Both the position numbers and the translations under genes were made by a program. Below are positions 9,815 to 21,129 of a stretch of 64,000 nt of DNA, piece after piece (the stretch's first letter is position 1; each line of letters begins with the position of its first letter). Under the pieces are notes generated by a model that made no database searches, was not told where the DNA came from, and was given only the letters and a program-made list of their open reading frames with translations. The DNA is from Ambrosia x helenae (lineage: Eukaryota > Streptophyta > Magnoliopsida > Asterales > Asteraceae), in NCBI GenBank assembly GCA_030844895.1, contig CM061224.1:70688567-70752566 (forward strand), given 5' to 3'.

Positions 9815-12243
9815 TGTAACGCCCCGAATTTTTACAAACATGATGAATCGTATTAATACATAATACGAGACTTAGACCGAAAGCGAAATGGAAAATTCAT
9901 TTTACAAACTAAATGATGGGAATCCTTACAAGACTTTATATGGTTAATCATCCACCATTAATTCTTACCATGAAACAAACTAAGGGGACCAAATATGCCA
10001 ACTAGCTAAACTTGCTATGGAGGGGTCAAAGTGTGAAAAAGGGGAAATCAACTTCCATTCCTTGGAAGTCGATTATCACACCACAAACACTCACTCTTCA
10101 CACAGACACAAGACCCAAATCAGAAGTTTATGCTCAATCCAGCCCCAAATCGAAGTGTTAATCTGTGCATGTTCAAAAACTTGATCATCTAAGACTCCAA
10201 GCTCATCTAGGTAACCATATTCTCCCTTGATTTGATGAAATTCCTTCTAGGTAAAGGTAGTAGAAATTTTTAGAGTTTAGGCTTTTGATAAATTACGGAT
10301 TTTGAATGGTGTCCCTAGTTCAAGGGAACCATAAAACTAATTAATCTTGAAAGAGAATCATGGTAACATAACCTAGGTGGTTAAATCTTGAAACTTATGC
10401 TATGAACATGGTGGGTCTTTTGGGTTGAGAATCAAAATAAGGAAATGTATGCGTATGTCTAAATCTAAATCATGGTAGATGATGTAATTGGTGAAATTGA
10501 AAGATATGAGTCCAAATTACTAACATGGGTATGATTGTCATAGTCTAATTGACCTACAATCAAATGTTACAAAATCCTGCCCACCAAGTGTTTGATAAAA
10601 AGCGACAATGAAGCACGACTTCATTAAATCATAGACATGGTATTCATACACTTGGTAAACTCGTATGAAAGCTTGAATACATGTTTAATCACAATTCACA
10701 TGAATGTCATGTGTAATTTAATCACTAGGTGTCAAGCAAGAGGCGTCGGGAGGCCAAGCGGTGAAAGATTTAAGGTTGAAAGGACATGGTTAAGGTAAGT
10801 CACTCGATGGCTTAAATCTTGATATATTCCTAGTATGTTCATATGCTTAGTTATAACATTGTATATGCATTTGGGGATCTAGGCGTTGGAGTGTCATAAA
10901 ATAAGCTTAAACGAGATTCATAATTCATAGAAAACGGCCTTGGATGAAGGTTGTCAATATCCCAAACTAGACTAACCGGTCAATTGGGTAAATCACTAGT
11001 TAGTCAAGGACCTAAGCTAAGGGTCAACAATATGCCGATATCGATTTTGTTAATTGCTTGAGGATATTCGTAGACTCTATGTCATCAATCTCCAGCTAGT
11101 CTATAAGCGAAAAGGGGCGTGAACTAATGTAAGTCATCACCATGATTTTATATATATATATATATATATATGTATGTGCATACCTTGAATCCATATCAAT
11201 GGGAGTATCGTAGGAGTCGAAATGCTATTGTGATTTCCAAGTGGCATATAATTCATAAGTGAATTTCTATCACAAGTCACGCGGACCAGGCAAGTATGAC
11301 CGAGAGAAGTGGCACATGTGGCCATGGACACGAGGCATTGCCACAACGGTGACGTGACTTGAATGGATACACACCTTGTCAAGTCAAGGCTTGATTAGGA
11401 GTGTGGAAGGCAAAACACAAATTTGGAAATCACAAGAGGTGATCTTCACAAAGATGAGAAGTTGTTATATTCCAATATGCAATTGTTAGATAATCAAACT
11501 CATTCTTTGTTGATCCTAGCATGTTAGTATGCATACATTACAAGTGAATGGGTAAAATAGACAACTTGATAAGCTATAGAAATCTTAGAATTTCCTCAAA
11601 ATTTATTCTTGGTTGTTCCTCTCAAGTCAAGGATCAAAAGGAGCACAAAACCCCTTAAGAAATGCGTTAAAACCTGGCCAAAAAGCAAAATTTACGAGTC
11701 GTATCTGATACCGGCGTCCCAGACGCTGGTCTAGGCATCCCAGACGCCGGCTGGGCGTACCAGACGCTGCTCATCTTCGGCCTAGCATCCCAGACGCTGC
11801 TCATCTTCGGCTTGGGCGTCCCAGACGCTGGTCCCAGACTCTGGTCTGGACGCTGGCTGCTGATTTTCTTGTTTTATTCATTTTTGAATTCTAATCAATC
11901 CTATTATCGATTAACGGGTTATTTGGCCTTGTTTAAACCCTAGGTACAATAGTCAAGGATAGTGGATGATGATCATGCCAAGAACCAAGAACCAAACGCA
12001 CAAGACTTGTCTGCTTCCGCAACTTTTGAACTTCATCTTATGAAACTTGGTTTTTGGGATGTGTTATCGTTTATAATTTTTAGTAATACCTAGACCATGC
12101 GTATGTTTTGAAATACAAGGCTTATGTACTAAACAATAGCAAACTACTTAATCATGTATTGTTTTGTACTAAAAACCTTCCAAATCAAGTCTGTTTCACA
12201 TAAACTACTCTATAATCCTTTGTTTATCGGGTAGGGTCTTACA
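9815..12243 (+). mobile_element. solo LTR, 2429 bp, TSD TATAA
   Basis: It begins TGTAACGCCCCGAATTTTT and ends GGGTAGGGTCTTACA. TATAA lies directly outside both ends (9810-9814 and 12244-12248). TG...CA ends and a 5-bp duplication with no coding interior mark a solo LTR left by LTR-LTR recombination. TGTAAC...GTTACA termini link it to the gypsy LTRs at 35, 44, 48 and 60 kb, but the body differs. A donor-like AAG/GTAAGT occurs near 10795, and 11710-11865 holds GC-rich repeats (separate entry). Confidence 0.85.
11710..11865 (+). repeat. GC-rich imperfect repeats GCGTCCCAGACGCTGG in LTR
   Basis: At least six variants of GG(C/A)(G/A)T(C/A)CCAGACGC(T/C)GG follow one another, with a duplicated CAGACGCTGCTCATCTTCGG unit. 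They form a CpG-rich patch inside an otherwise AT-rich LTR. The Athila-like LTRs carry a comparable patch of GCGCAGCCC repeats (about 22550-22690 and 29415-29530). Confidence 0.75.
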
Positions 12244-12949
12244 TATAAAACCCAAACCCATTTAACCATTTAGCACCCAACTAAGCCCATAACCTGCAAC
12301 CCAAGTACCACAACCCAAAATCTGGCCCAACAAGTCCCTGCCCATCCTCTTTACCCGGTTAGACGCTTTCGGGTGGGGTCTGACCCGACAACTATCAAAC
12401 ACATCATTTACGCGTAAAATTCAAATTCAAACCACCTATTGGACCGATTATGATGAGCAAATACTTTCCTTTTTATCAAAAACCCGTAATGAATCCGCAA
12501 TCTTAACCTTTTGACTCGTTTTATAAAAAAACCCATTAAAACATACCTTATATTCGACCAATTCACATTTAATTCGTAGTCTTTACTGAAAATAAAACCC
12601 CATATAAATTTTACACTCTTGGTCGAACTTTTCTATGCAAAAACCCCTATGCCAAACATTTAAAACAAGCCCCAATTGAAGGATTCTCATCTGCGACGTC
12701 CGGTCCACTAAATCGACGAATTGGCACTCAATCTAAACAGGTTAATTCAATTATTATACATGGTTTTGTCTGGTTTTGAATGTAGATTAATAGCATGCTT
12801 TCGTTAATAGCCATAGCTTGTAGATCGTCAATTTGATTTAGGTTTGGGGTTAGGGTTTGCTAGTATGGATTTGGGAACATGGGTCGACTGTATCTGATGT
12901 TTTGTATAAACCATTTCAGTTTTAAACCAATAATAAGGGCAACATAGTT

Positions 12950-13022
12950 GGTTGTTGTTGGGTTGTTTAAATCATGGACCGGCCAAGCTCACGGGTTCGA
13001 CCCGTCCGGCCCCAAATATTTT
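12950..13022 (+). other. tRNA-like module in LTR remnant
   Basis: An A-box-like TAGTTGGTTGTTGTTGG near 12942-12960 is followed about 40 nt later by the B box GGGTTCGACCC near 12992-13002, then a T-rich tract. It sits at a position comparable to the tRNA-like modules of the intact LTRs further right, but it is more decayed. It is not a functional tRNA: no acceptor stem can be formed. Confidence 0.5.
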
Positions 13023-14010
13023 TACTTATTTTTTTCTTGTTTAAATAATATATAAAATCCATTTAAGTTTGATTATTTATTTAAAATACTTATATTAGCT
13101 TAAAAATTCTCAAAATTTTACAGAAACTCATTTATACCTCAAATATCATTATTCATATTTTTAAACCCAAAAATTTTATTATTTTATATATTTAAAAATT
13201 TTTCTTGTTTATCTCATAATAAATTCATTATAAATATTATTTGAATGATTCAAAAGCCCAACAATTTTATATAAATTCTCCTATCATCATATGACTTTGT
13301 AAAAATTATTTTTTTCAGAAAATATTATGTTTTAATATTATTTTGGTATTTAAATCAAGTTATTCATCATTAAGGAAAATAAATATGTTTTAAATGAAAT
13401 AAAAACAGAAAATACTTAAAAAGATTGTTTTCCAACTTCATACTTCAATAGAAATTTATTTCTATAAAAATTTTATTTTTATAATTTGTATACTAATTAA
13501 ATCGAAATTATTGCTTTTGCGACACTTATATTCATTTAAAAATACCAAATAAATATGTTATAATTTTCTTAAATTATTTTATACTCCATAATATTGTGCA
13601 TCCAAAAACCTAAATTTTATCTACTATCCACTTATATTATGTTATCTTACATATTATTTCTAATTAGGATACATTATATCAAATTAATTTCTAAAGAAAT
13701 TAATAACTAAATTATTATTCCTAGGTCCTTGGACATTTCATTGTATTTATTTTATAGAAACATGAAATACCAATTATCATTATACACTAGTCCATATTCT
13801 TACATTTTATGAAACACTCAAAATCTATTTAAATAAATCGATTTCATTTCAACATCATTTCAAGCACCAAAGTTCCCAATATAGTCTAGAAACCCTAAAT
13901 GCCTAAAACTAGATAACTTAGACTTTATGTTCGTTCCCTTACAAATTATTTATTCCTTTTGGATACTCTAAACCTCGCGATTCGACAGATTTTAACTTAT
14001 TACCCAAACA

Positions 14011-14492
14011 GTGAGTATACTTAGCCCCTTTTTATATTTTTACACGTTTTGGGGTGATTCATGTACACCATTATTCAATACACATACACATTACAAGTAC
14101 ACATTTTACAAATACAATTCACCACAATGTGCAATTGTTTACATTTTATGCATTATGCTTAGACAATAGAATACACATGATACCTTAGCAAAATCATTAA
14201 CTTAGCTAGCCGAACTTAACAATGGGTATAGCTATTTGGGAATTGCACCCGCCTTGGTTGATTCTCCCCCTTTTTCATCGGAGAATCTATGGTCACTTGT
14301 TACATGCTCGATTATGTCATATACACAAGGATTGGTTTTTTCATGTGAACTCATTACATGTTTTACATAATTGCATATATAACATAACACATGAATCGTA
14401 CCATCTTTTCTACAATTATACTATATGTATCCAAACCTAGGTATACTCACCAACATTTCTTGTGTTAACAAAGTATTTTGTACATGTTTCAG
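14011..14492 (+). other. intron-like GT...AG unit in LTR (482 nt)
   Basis: Donor-like CA/GTGAGTAT at 14011 and acceptor ACATGTTTCAG ending at 14492 align with matching sites in the LTRs at 35881-36355, 50505-50975, 44352-44831 (minus) and 61006-61482 (minus). The spacing stays within 471-482 nt although the sequence between has drifted. Splicing is inferred from the sites only. Confidence 0.5.
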
Positions 14493-14700
14493 GTTTTGCA
14501 TGATGCTACATATAGGACTTTGGACCTACTCTTAAATAATCAGTGTTTTCATTTCATGTTGTTTTGTACATTCCAATGTAATTGTACGACAATTGTAAAC
14601 CATTTAATAATATTTTAAATTTTCATTTAGTACCATAAGCTATTGAACAATCGTCACTACGTGACACCTTGATGATTCCGCCGTCGGTTGGGGTGTTACA

Positions 14701-15837
14701 CTTCCGAGTCAAGACCATTATAAATAGTAGCATCCCACATCTTTTCTAACATACCAATTCTACTATAACAATATTAGACTTATGTTATGATCTTTCACTA
14801 GAACACTCTTCCCAAAACACCACTAACAATCATTTCACTTTACTTCTGGATTGAATCAATTTCAATCCAGTCTAAAAAAAAGAAAAAAGTGAAAGGATTC
14901 TAAATCAACGAAGCCAAAATGTGGGAAGACCAAGATACCCCTACTACTATACCTTTAATATTTGCTGTAGCAATAAGTATGGTCATCAAAGTAAGGACAA
15001 GGCAAACAAGGACTGTAATTTTCTTTTATCAACAAAGAAAAAAAATGTATGAATTTTGCAACAAAATGTGTTTTAACGTCTTTTTTCTACGAACATTGAA
15101 TATTGAACCATGCATGTTAGTCATGTGCATGAAAAAGCATCAAAAGATTCATTCTAGGTTGTAAGAGATTTTGTTTTGAAAGACCTTCTTTAATCATTTA
15201 TTGGTGCAGAGTCTTTATGTGTAAAAATTAAAGTTCAAATTAAATTTATGTGTTGCCATTTATCTTTGGACTAACACATAGTAAGATTTAAATTTGATAG
15301 GAGTTTTTATGCCCATACTTAGATGCATTAGAAATTTTGGTAATTTGCATATGAAAGAGCCCCTTGGGTTGGGTCAAATAAAGAATTACTAAAAGGGCAA
15401 TGTGTAAATGGGTCGATTGGCTCAAATGGGTGAAAGTTACCTAAACTCTCTTTTTTTATTTACATAACACCACTGAATATTATTTTAGAGTCCATTATAA
15501 TTTTTGGTCTGATTATTGTTGGTTTTTTTATCCAAGGGATTTGTGGTTCTGTATGAGCTTTAGGTTTGAGTTCAAATGTATAATATTTTTTTTGTAAGTA
15601 TTGTTATATCGGTAAGGCTTATGCATTAGTTGTTTTGTACATTGAGAAGTTAAACGATGTTATTAAGGACCTCGCTAAGGAAAAAGAAGAAGATAAAGAA
15701 AAGTTCGATGAAATCATAAAAATTCTTACAATTTTGACCCAATTAACCACAAAACATATGCCTCTTGATATGTAGTAATTGTTGATTATGAGTTTCTTCT
15801 TACAAACAGATGTAAACTCAACAAACATACATATGGC
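14701..15837. other. no gene recognised
   Basis: AT-rich DNA. A short plus-strand frame at about 15620-15774 reads as a charged coil (VIKDLAKEKEEDKEKFDEI) and ends at TAG, but it has no start context or family that I recognise. Confidence 0.35.
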
Positions 15838-16130
15838 CTTCATCAATCTTCTCGTGCTTTGTATGATAAACTAAAATCATACCTTATCTCTTGAAGGCAT
15901 CAAACCCACCATTTCTAGTTCATCCTTATTACCCTAAGGATCGTTTGATTACCTATCCTATTCCTAGTCTACATTGATGGCATTATCATTACCGGTCCAT
16001 CACCTACTTTCCTAAATCGTTTCACTAACCACCTTTCTTCCAAGTTTTCTCTTAAATATCATGGTAACCTATCCTCCTTCCTTAAAGTCGGGATTCCACA
16101 CGGTTTGCTTCTTTCTATGTGTGTATTCTT
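15838..16130 (+). pseudogene. short Ty1/copia reverse transcriptase relic
   Basis: Fragments in shifting plus-strand frames match the copia RT palm. SSRALYDKL near 15848 corresponds to the usual PRAWYDKL, and VYIDGIIITGPSPTFL near 15965 to YVDDIIITG with the catalytic YVDD changed to YIDG. FTNHLSSKFSLKYHGNLSSFL follows. Stops and frame changes are frequent. There are no LTRs nearby. It is an old, truncated copy. Confidence 0.72.
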
Positions 16131-16434
16131 CTCAGAGCCAGAGTGAGTGAGTGAGTGTATGTAAACTAATATCAACACGGATAGATTTTTCTGCTATGCC
16201 GACCCAAGCCCGGCCTATTTAAGTCAATGTTTTTGTGAGTTGGACCTTACCTTATTTAAACTTATAAACACAAAACCTTAATGTCGGCACCATAACGTTT
16301 ATATCAACCTCAAAAATCACAAAAATAGTAAATTCTATAGGGGGTGGGCTAAATATATTCCACTTGGTTACTTGACATACCCTCTCCTTAAAGAAACTAT
16401 TTTAAAAGCTGTCAAATTATACCCCATAAAAGTC
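16131..16434. other. no gene recognised
   Basis: Contains a GTGAGTGAGTGAGTG microsatellite near 16147 and otherwise nonrepetitive AT-rich DNA. Confidence 0.35.
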
Positions 16435-16995
16435 TTAATTAAAAAAAAAAACATTTTGTCTAGTGAATCTCACCTCTCGTCGTGCCACTTCTCCTGACCT
16501 TCTTTTGTCCTCATTTTTTGGGCCTACATTTTGTGGTTGCGTGTCTGGAATAACGAAATTCGGAGACAAGAGTGGCACTTGGTTAAGGTTTTGTTTAATT
16601 TTCGTGTTCGTACCAAACCCGTCTTCCGTAATGAACTCAAGAGCCGACGAGTAACAACCTTCCCACGACGTGTTTTCCATTTTGCTTTGTAGTTTGAAGG
16701 TTTGGAGATTTGAATATTTGTGATTTTGTTAGTGATTTGGGTGGGTGTAAATGTTTAAAAATGGTTTTTACTTATTTATTTTTTATTTTTTTTATAAAGG
16801 TCCTAAACTAGCTGGTTGCCAACGGCTAGTTTTCAGCCAACGGTCGAAATTTTGCTCGCTAGCCCATGCGAGCATTGTAGCGTGGGCTCGCTCGCGCCTG
16901 CTCTCACGGACGTGTGTTGTGATGTTCACGAGCCACGTGGATTAGTTTGTGACTCACGCCTGCTCGCTTGCTGCCCACGACACATGGTCTTAGAA
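16435..16995 (-). mobile_element. truncated PIF/Harbinger-like element with a short N-terminal ORF
   Basis: The right side (16850-16995) has the GCTCGCGC-rich arm seen in the element at 2679-3242. It ends in CCCACGACACATGGTC followed by TTA, a diverged form of that element's terminal repeat plus target TTA. Reading inward on the minus strand, a TATA-like TTTATAAAAAAAATA near 16790 is followed by an ATG at 16680 and an 81-codon frame with a proline/glutamine-rich stretch and RRSGEVARREVRF. I do not recognise this protein; by position it could be the start of the Harbinger Myb-like ORF1. The other terminal repeat is missing. Confidence 0.5.
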
Positions 16996-17192
16996 AAAAA
17001 CAAACTCAACACATACTTAGTTCTTTATGCTCAAATAGAATGATTCATAACACTTCTTTGCAGATTGTTTTGCTACAGTTTATAGTAGGGTAAAATATGA
17101 ATACTTTTAGCTGTTAAATACGGGAAAATAAGAACACTATTTTAAATAAAATAATAGAATGACCTAATAATTTATTTTTAGAGTTGTATTGA

Positions 17193-17610
17193 CCATAGTT
17201 ATCAAAAGCGATAGGCGTACTTAAGGCGCATAGGTCTAGCCTAGGGCCTAGGCGCGAGACGCAAAAAAACCGAGGGCCTGAGATAAAAAAAAAAAGCGAA
17301 CAAAGAAAATAATAAAAAAATAAAAACATATTAAAATAATACTATTTATCATCTACTTAGTATCAAAAGTTTTAAAATATTGATGTATTAGTGTATAGAA
17401 GTAGTTTTCTCTAAATAAAAGTTGGAATCTAGCCAAGATTTAACGAATTTGGCTGGAAACTCTCCAGAATTTGAGAATCTAGCTGAAATTTGTGGCTAAA
17501 CTATCACCTAGAGAATTAAAGTGTAATTTCCTCGACTCAAGGCGCAAATGCATCGTCTCACCTAAAAAATAGGCCTAGGCGCAAGAGGCGATGCCTTTTG
17601 ACAACTGTGG
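17193..17610. mobile_element. fold-back MITE, about 418 bp
   Basis: The ends are imperfect inverted repeats: CCATAGTTATCAAAAGCGAT at 17193 and the complement of GCCTTTTGACAACTGTGG at about 17593-17610. Both arms carry AGGCGC(A/G)A(G/T)-type motifs that pair with each other. TTGAC-like sequence lies on both sides (GTATTGAC and GCATTGAC), so the duplication may be 6-9 bp and Mutator-like. No coding capacity. Confidence 0.65.
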
Positions 17611-17698
17611 CATTGACAACTGAGGCACAGTTTCACAACAAAACTTTGGAGTTTTGAGATAACAAGATGTATGATGTTCGTTCATTTTTAAGATTGTA

Positions 17699-18340
17699 CT
17701 AGTATTTATCGGCGCCGCGCGTTGCGGCGGCGCACGACGGATATGCTAGGCGTTTTTTACCCGACGTCGCGGTTTGCGGGGGCGTCACAATGTGTCGAAC
17801 AGGTAGCAAATAATCAATCGATTACCCGCCGCGCGTTGGGGCGGCATAGAAACGTACATTAAACCGACATTATATTGTGAAACGGAAACGTATTATATTT
17901 GATCGACTTGTTGACGCCGCGCTACCACCGATGTCGTGGCGTGGGAAACCAAGAAAACATACTCAAACAACCGAAAACCGTATACGCGAACAATAACCGG
18001 CTATACGGTAAACCCGGTGACCAAACAGTGTCTGACAACCATAGGACAACGGTAGTGAGTTGGATGACATTGACCCGAGGCGCGTTGCGGCGGCGCGCGA
18101 CGGATTGAACCGTATTGGCCGGTGCAACCGATAATAAACAAAATAAATGTAGAGGGACTGAAGTTGCAATTTATTAAATGTGAGGGACTGAAGTTGTCAT
18201 ATGCTAAAACTTAGAAAATAAATGTGAGGGACTGAAGTTGTCATATGCTAAAACTTAGGAAATAAATGTGAGGGACTGAAGTTGCAATTACCAAAAAGTT
18301 AGAGGGGTGGCAATGAAACTATGCCATAATAATACTTTAA
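17699..18340 (-). mobile_element. Helitron-like block with GC-rich hairpins
   Basis: On the minus strand the sequence ends GCGGCGCCGATAAATACTAG followed by T. A 7-bp stem (GCGCCGC/GCGGCGC, loop CGCAACGC at about 17711-17733) stands roughly ten bases before CTAG, matching the Helitron 3' end rule (hairpin, then CTRR, target T). Three related GC-rich blocks with GCGCGTTG or its variants recur at about 17765, 17828 and 18080. The opposite (TC) end is not located, and no Rep/helicase is present. Superfamily call is moderate; other GC-rich repeats could mimic it. Confidence 0.5.
18146..18300 (+). repeat. tandem repeat, four GAGGGACTGAAGTTG units, 44-bp period
   Basis: GAGGGACTGAAGTTG occurs at 18152, 18182, 18226 and 18270. 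The two central units include TCATATGCTAAAACTTAG and are spaced exactly 44 bp apart; the outer unit spacing is shorter or the tail diverges. It sits inside or beside the Helitron-like block, where minisatellites are common. Confidence 0.85.
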
Positions 18341-18679
18341 TTATTAAAATATATACAACGAGGCACGAATTTGCCAACAAAGCTTTTGAGTTTTACGATA
18401 ATAGCATTATATTTACAGAATATAATCTCAATATAATCTCAGAACACTAGGAAGAAAACTATTTTATTATTAAAAGGTAATAATCGATTTTTTAAAGAAT
18501 TCTAGGTGGGTAGATTTTATTTCAAATAAAAAAATTGATAATGTTTTATAAGATGATAGTATAAATTTAAAACATTACATGAATACAGTTTAAAAAACAT
18601 ATAATAATAAAAGGTTATAGCTGTATTATTTGGAAGTAAATATAATCTAGATGGAGCAAGTTTAATAGCCTCTATAGTT
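18341..18679. other. no gene recognised
   Basis: AT-rich sequence. Its last 19 bases form the target duplication of the following SINE. Confidence 0.4.
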
Positions 18680-18791
18680 TTTTTTTTTTTTTTTTTGAAC
18701 GGCAAATTTTATACCACCTTATTTTTACTTAATCTTGCATTTGCAAGGATTTGAACCCACAACCTCACATTTGTAAAAGAAGATACCATAC
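18680..18791 (-). mobile_element. 5'-truncated SINE with 19-bp target-site duplication
   Basis: A 112-bp insertion is flanked by exact copies of TTTAATAGCCTCTATAGTT at 18661-18679 and 18792-18810. On the minus strand it has a B box GGGTTCAAATCC (about 18749-18760), a unique body, and an A-tail (the T-run at 18680-18698). The A box is absent, so reverse transcription stopped early. Its body differs from the SINE at 2251, so this is a second family. Confidence 0.85.
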
Positions 18792-19037
18792 TTTAATAGC
18801 CTCTATAGTTATTCCGAAATATTTAAAGGGTCAAAAGGCTGTTGTGAATAATATGATTATGTTAGAGAAAAAATATATGAAGATTACAATTCAGGGGAAA
18901 AAAAAATCCAAATGTTTGATAACGTCTTGTCACCCACAAAATGATCATTTTATTAGTCACTGCCCTTTGTAAGTATCACCGATGCTCTTTTTTACAGCAC
19001 AATCGAACACGACATGCGTTAGACACAAATTACATTT

Positions 19038-19082
19038 TTGTATTATTATTATTATTATTAGTGTTATTGTTATTATTATTAT
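19038..19082 (+). repeat. (TTA/TTG)n microsatellite
   Basis: About 45 bases of TAT/TTA triplets with a few GTT interruptions. CCCGCGATGCGCAGCG follows within 20 bases, a GC-rich motif of the kind found at Helitron ends. Confidence 0.8.
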
Positions 19083-19548
19083 ATCCTTCAAGAACTCCAC
19101 CCGCGATGCGCAGCGAAAATGATATCATATAATTTTCAACAACTCAACTACAAACATAGACCACTATATCCTAAAATATGCTTTTGATGTTTAGATTATG
19201 GTTATTGTATTTTTTTCAAGTACAAGTCATATAATTAACATGTCGGATGCGTCAATCCAAATTCAATTAACAAGTGTTTAAACTAATCAGAGTCATTAAA
19301 TTATTAATGAAAGTTATTGTACATGCTAGGTGCGTCAATCCCAATTCAATTAACAAATGCGTAAATTAATCAAGTGTCATAAAAATTACTTATTGGACAT
19401 GTCCAATAAAAAACTACCCATTTAACTCGTTCAATAAAAATAATCAAACTACATATAACATTAAATATTACAAAACGAATGGGTCAGAACGGTTAGTTAG
19501 CCTATTTAATCATAGTATGTGACCAAAGTTCTAATAATGTAACTTTAT

Positions 19549-19552
19549 GACA

Positions 19553-19622
<70 letters not shown>
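19549..19622 (+). repeat. (AAT)n microsatellite, about 24 units
   Basis: An almost uninterrupted run of AAT/TAA triplets of about 73 bases, likely highly variable in length between individuals. Confidence 0.95.
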
Positions 19623-19623
<1 letters not shown>

Positions 19624-20422
19624 ATATGCTAGTTAATTAAACGACGACCTCAAATTCAATTATATGTTTCTATTATTCCATTAACAAACAAATACATGAA
19701 TAGTTTTATATTTGAAACATTTGATTGATTATCACTTTTTTACTTTATTGCTTTAAGTTTTCCATTTTGTAAATATTTTGTTTATAATTTCCATGTTATT
19801 TTTAATCTTTGTTTAAGTACTATTATTTTTGTATTTTTAGCTTTCTTTGTATTATTATTTACTATTTTAATGGTTTTAGTGATTTTGTGTTGTTATAATT
19901 TTTATAAGTTATACGGTCTTTATATTGTTTACTATTTCAATGGTTTTTAGTGACGTATTACTAAAAATATTATTTGTATATTGTTTTATTATTATACTTA
20001 TTATTTCTTTTATATTTGACTACTTATTACTATTAATTACATTTTATGCTTTAAAACTTTTAACAAATACATGAAAATGTTTTTTAAGTATCTTAAAATG
20101 ATGTTAAATTATATTGTTTTCATTCAAAATGATTTATATAGAATATATATATTAGAAAAATAGAAAATTAAGATTCCATATTCAAAACTTTATTTGTGGA
20201 CGACAACTTTTGACATATAAGTGACCCACCAATCGATTTAATTAGAGCGTTCAAATCATTTATCAGTTTAATCCATTTTTAATACCCATCTACCCTTATT
20301 AGCACGTTTCCCCCTTGATTACTACCATTCAATAGTTTGTAACATTCAGGTAAATGGATTAAGTAAAATTAATCATATTCATGTTGAACAATTCCAACTG
20401 CAAATATGAACCCTTAACTTAC

Positions 20423-20790
20423 ATCACCACACTTATCATAAAAAGTTTCCCAACAATGGACATTTTGATTGGTGGGATGCTTGTTCTTCTGCAATCAAAC
20501 AGTCCGAAAATTATATTTTATTAATTAGAAACCATACATATATAAAAACCATTCAACCAATATAAAACCTTTTTTCTTAAATACCTGTGCAGGAGAAAGA
20601 GGCATGGCAAAAGAAAGATAGAGCTAATGAGGAGAACATAGAAGCTAAAAACATAATAGTTTAACCCTTGTGGACTTGCATATTTGTAAAAGGAACAACC
20701 ACCAATAAACATGCACTCACCAATCACCATCCCTACAAATGGCAATACATCTTTATACATGAACCCCCAATATCCCTCTTCAATATCCAT
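20423..20790 (-). pseudogene. WAT1-related (nodulin MtN21/EamA-like) transporter, exons 1-2 only
   Basis: Exon 1 (20790-20585) starts MDIEEGYWGF and encodes two membrane-spanning stretches: VLPFVGMVIGECMFIGG and LNYYVFSFYVLLISSIFLLP. These match the first helices of the ten-helix EamA transporters that move auxin or amino acids across plasma or vacuolar membranes. A donor CACAG/GTATTT follows. After a 96-nt intron, acceptor GATTGCAG leads to exon 2 (20488-20423), which reads RRTSIPPIKMSIVGKLFMI and ends at the donor GAT/GTAAGT. The frame is open across both exons. No later exons are found within the 1.3 kb that follow, so it is a 5' fragment (about 90 of roughly 370 residues), or its third intron is very long. 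Capture by a transposon is possible. Confidence 0.75.
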
Positions 20791-21129
20791 TCTCCCTCCC
20801 TCCCTCCTATTATTGGGTAGGATCTCTCTCCTTCCCTCCTATAATTGGGTATAGCTAGGATACGTAACCTAGAGTGTACTTAAATAATAAAAATAATATT
20901 AGCTTACCAACTTTGTGTTTGTGATTTTACATGGTTGTCCTTCGTAGTTGACCAGTGTCAATTAGTGAAATTACAAAACCAGTCCATCACTTTGTGGTGT
21001 TTACAAGAGTGTTAATATTGGGCTTTGATAACTACCTGACGTGGGTAGCTCAAGCTCAATAAAATGATAAATATACACAAAGTAGTATAAAACGTTGACG
21101 GGTAAAAAGTTTACAAATCAACACAGCTG
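20791..21129. other. no gene recognised; flank of WAT1 fragment and gypsy A
   Basis: Would hold the promoter of the minus-strand WAT1 fragment. A CTCC-rich stretch (20792-20846) includes a short duplication of CTCCTAT(T/A)ATTGGGTA. The start of the gypsy A LTR may lie in this interval. Confidence 0.35.

Larger units (their letters stand above)
12249..14700 (+). mobile_element. older gypsy-type LTR remnant, right end at 14700
   Basis: The right end GGTTGGGGTGTTACA at 14700 is the same terminus as in the LTRs at 36550 and 51173. The preceding 700 bases align with them in order: the GTGAGTATACTTAGCCCC block near 14011, CATGTTTCAGG near 14484, and CGTGACACCTTGATG near 14660. The left end is obscured by the solo LTR inserted at 9815-12243 and was not located, so no target duplication could be tested. 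AT-rich DNA from 13020 to 13900 holds no gene. Confidence 0.65.
18811..20422. other. no gene recognised; AT-rich DNA with an imperfect duplication
   Basis: No domain-bearing frame. TGCGTCAATCC(A/C)AATTCAATTAACAA occurs near 19249 and again near 19331, an old imperfect duplication of about 82 bp. The 3' exons expected for the WAT1-like fragment on the minus strand are not visible here. Confidence 0.5.

Noticed and set aside
9815..14700. One 4.9-kb element with TGTAAC...GTTACA ends
   Set aside because: The target duplication TATAA closes at 12248, so a separate 2429-bp solo LTR ends at 12243 and the remainder is another LTR copy.
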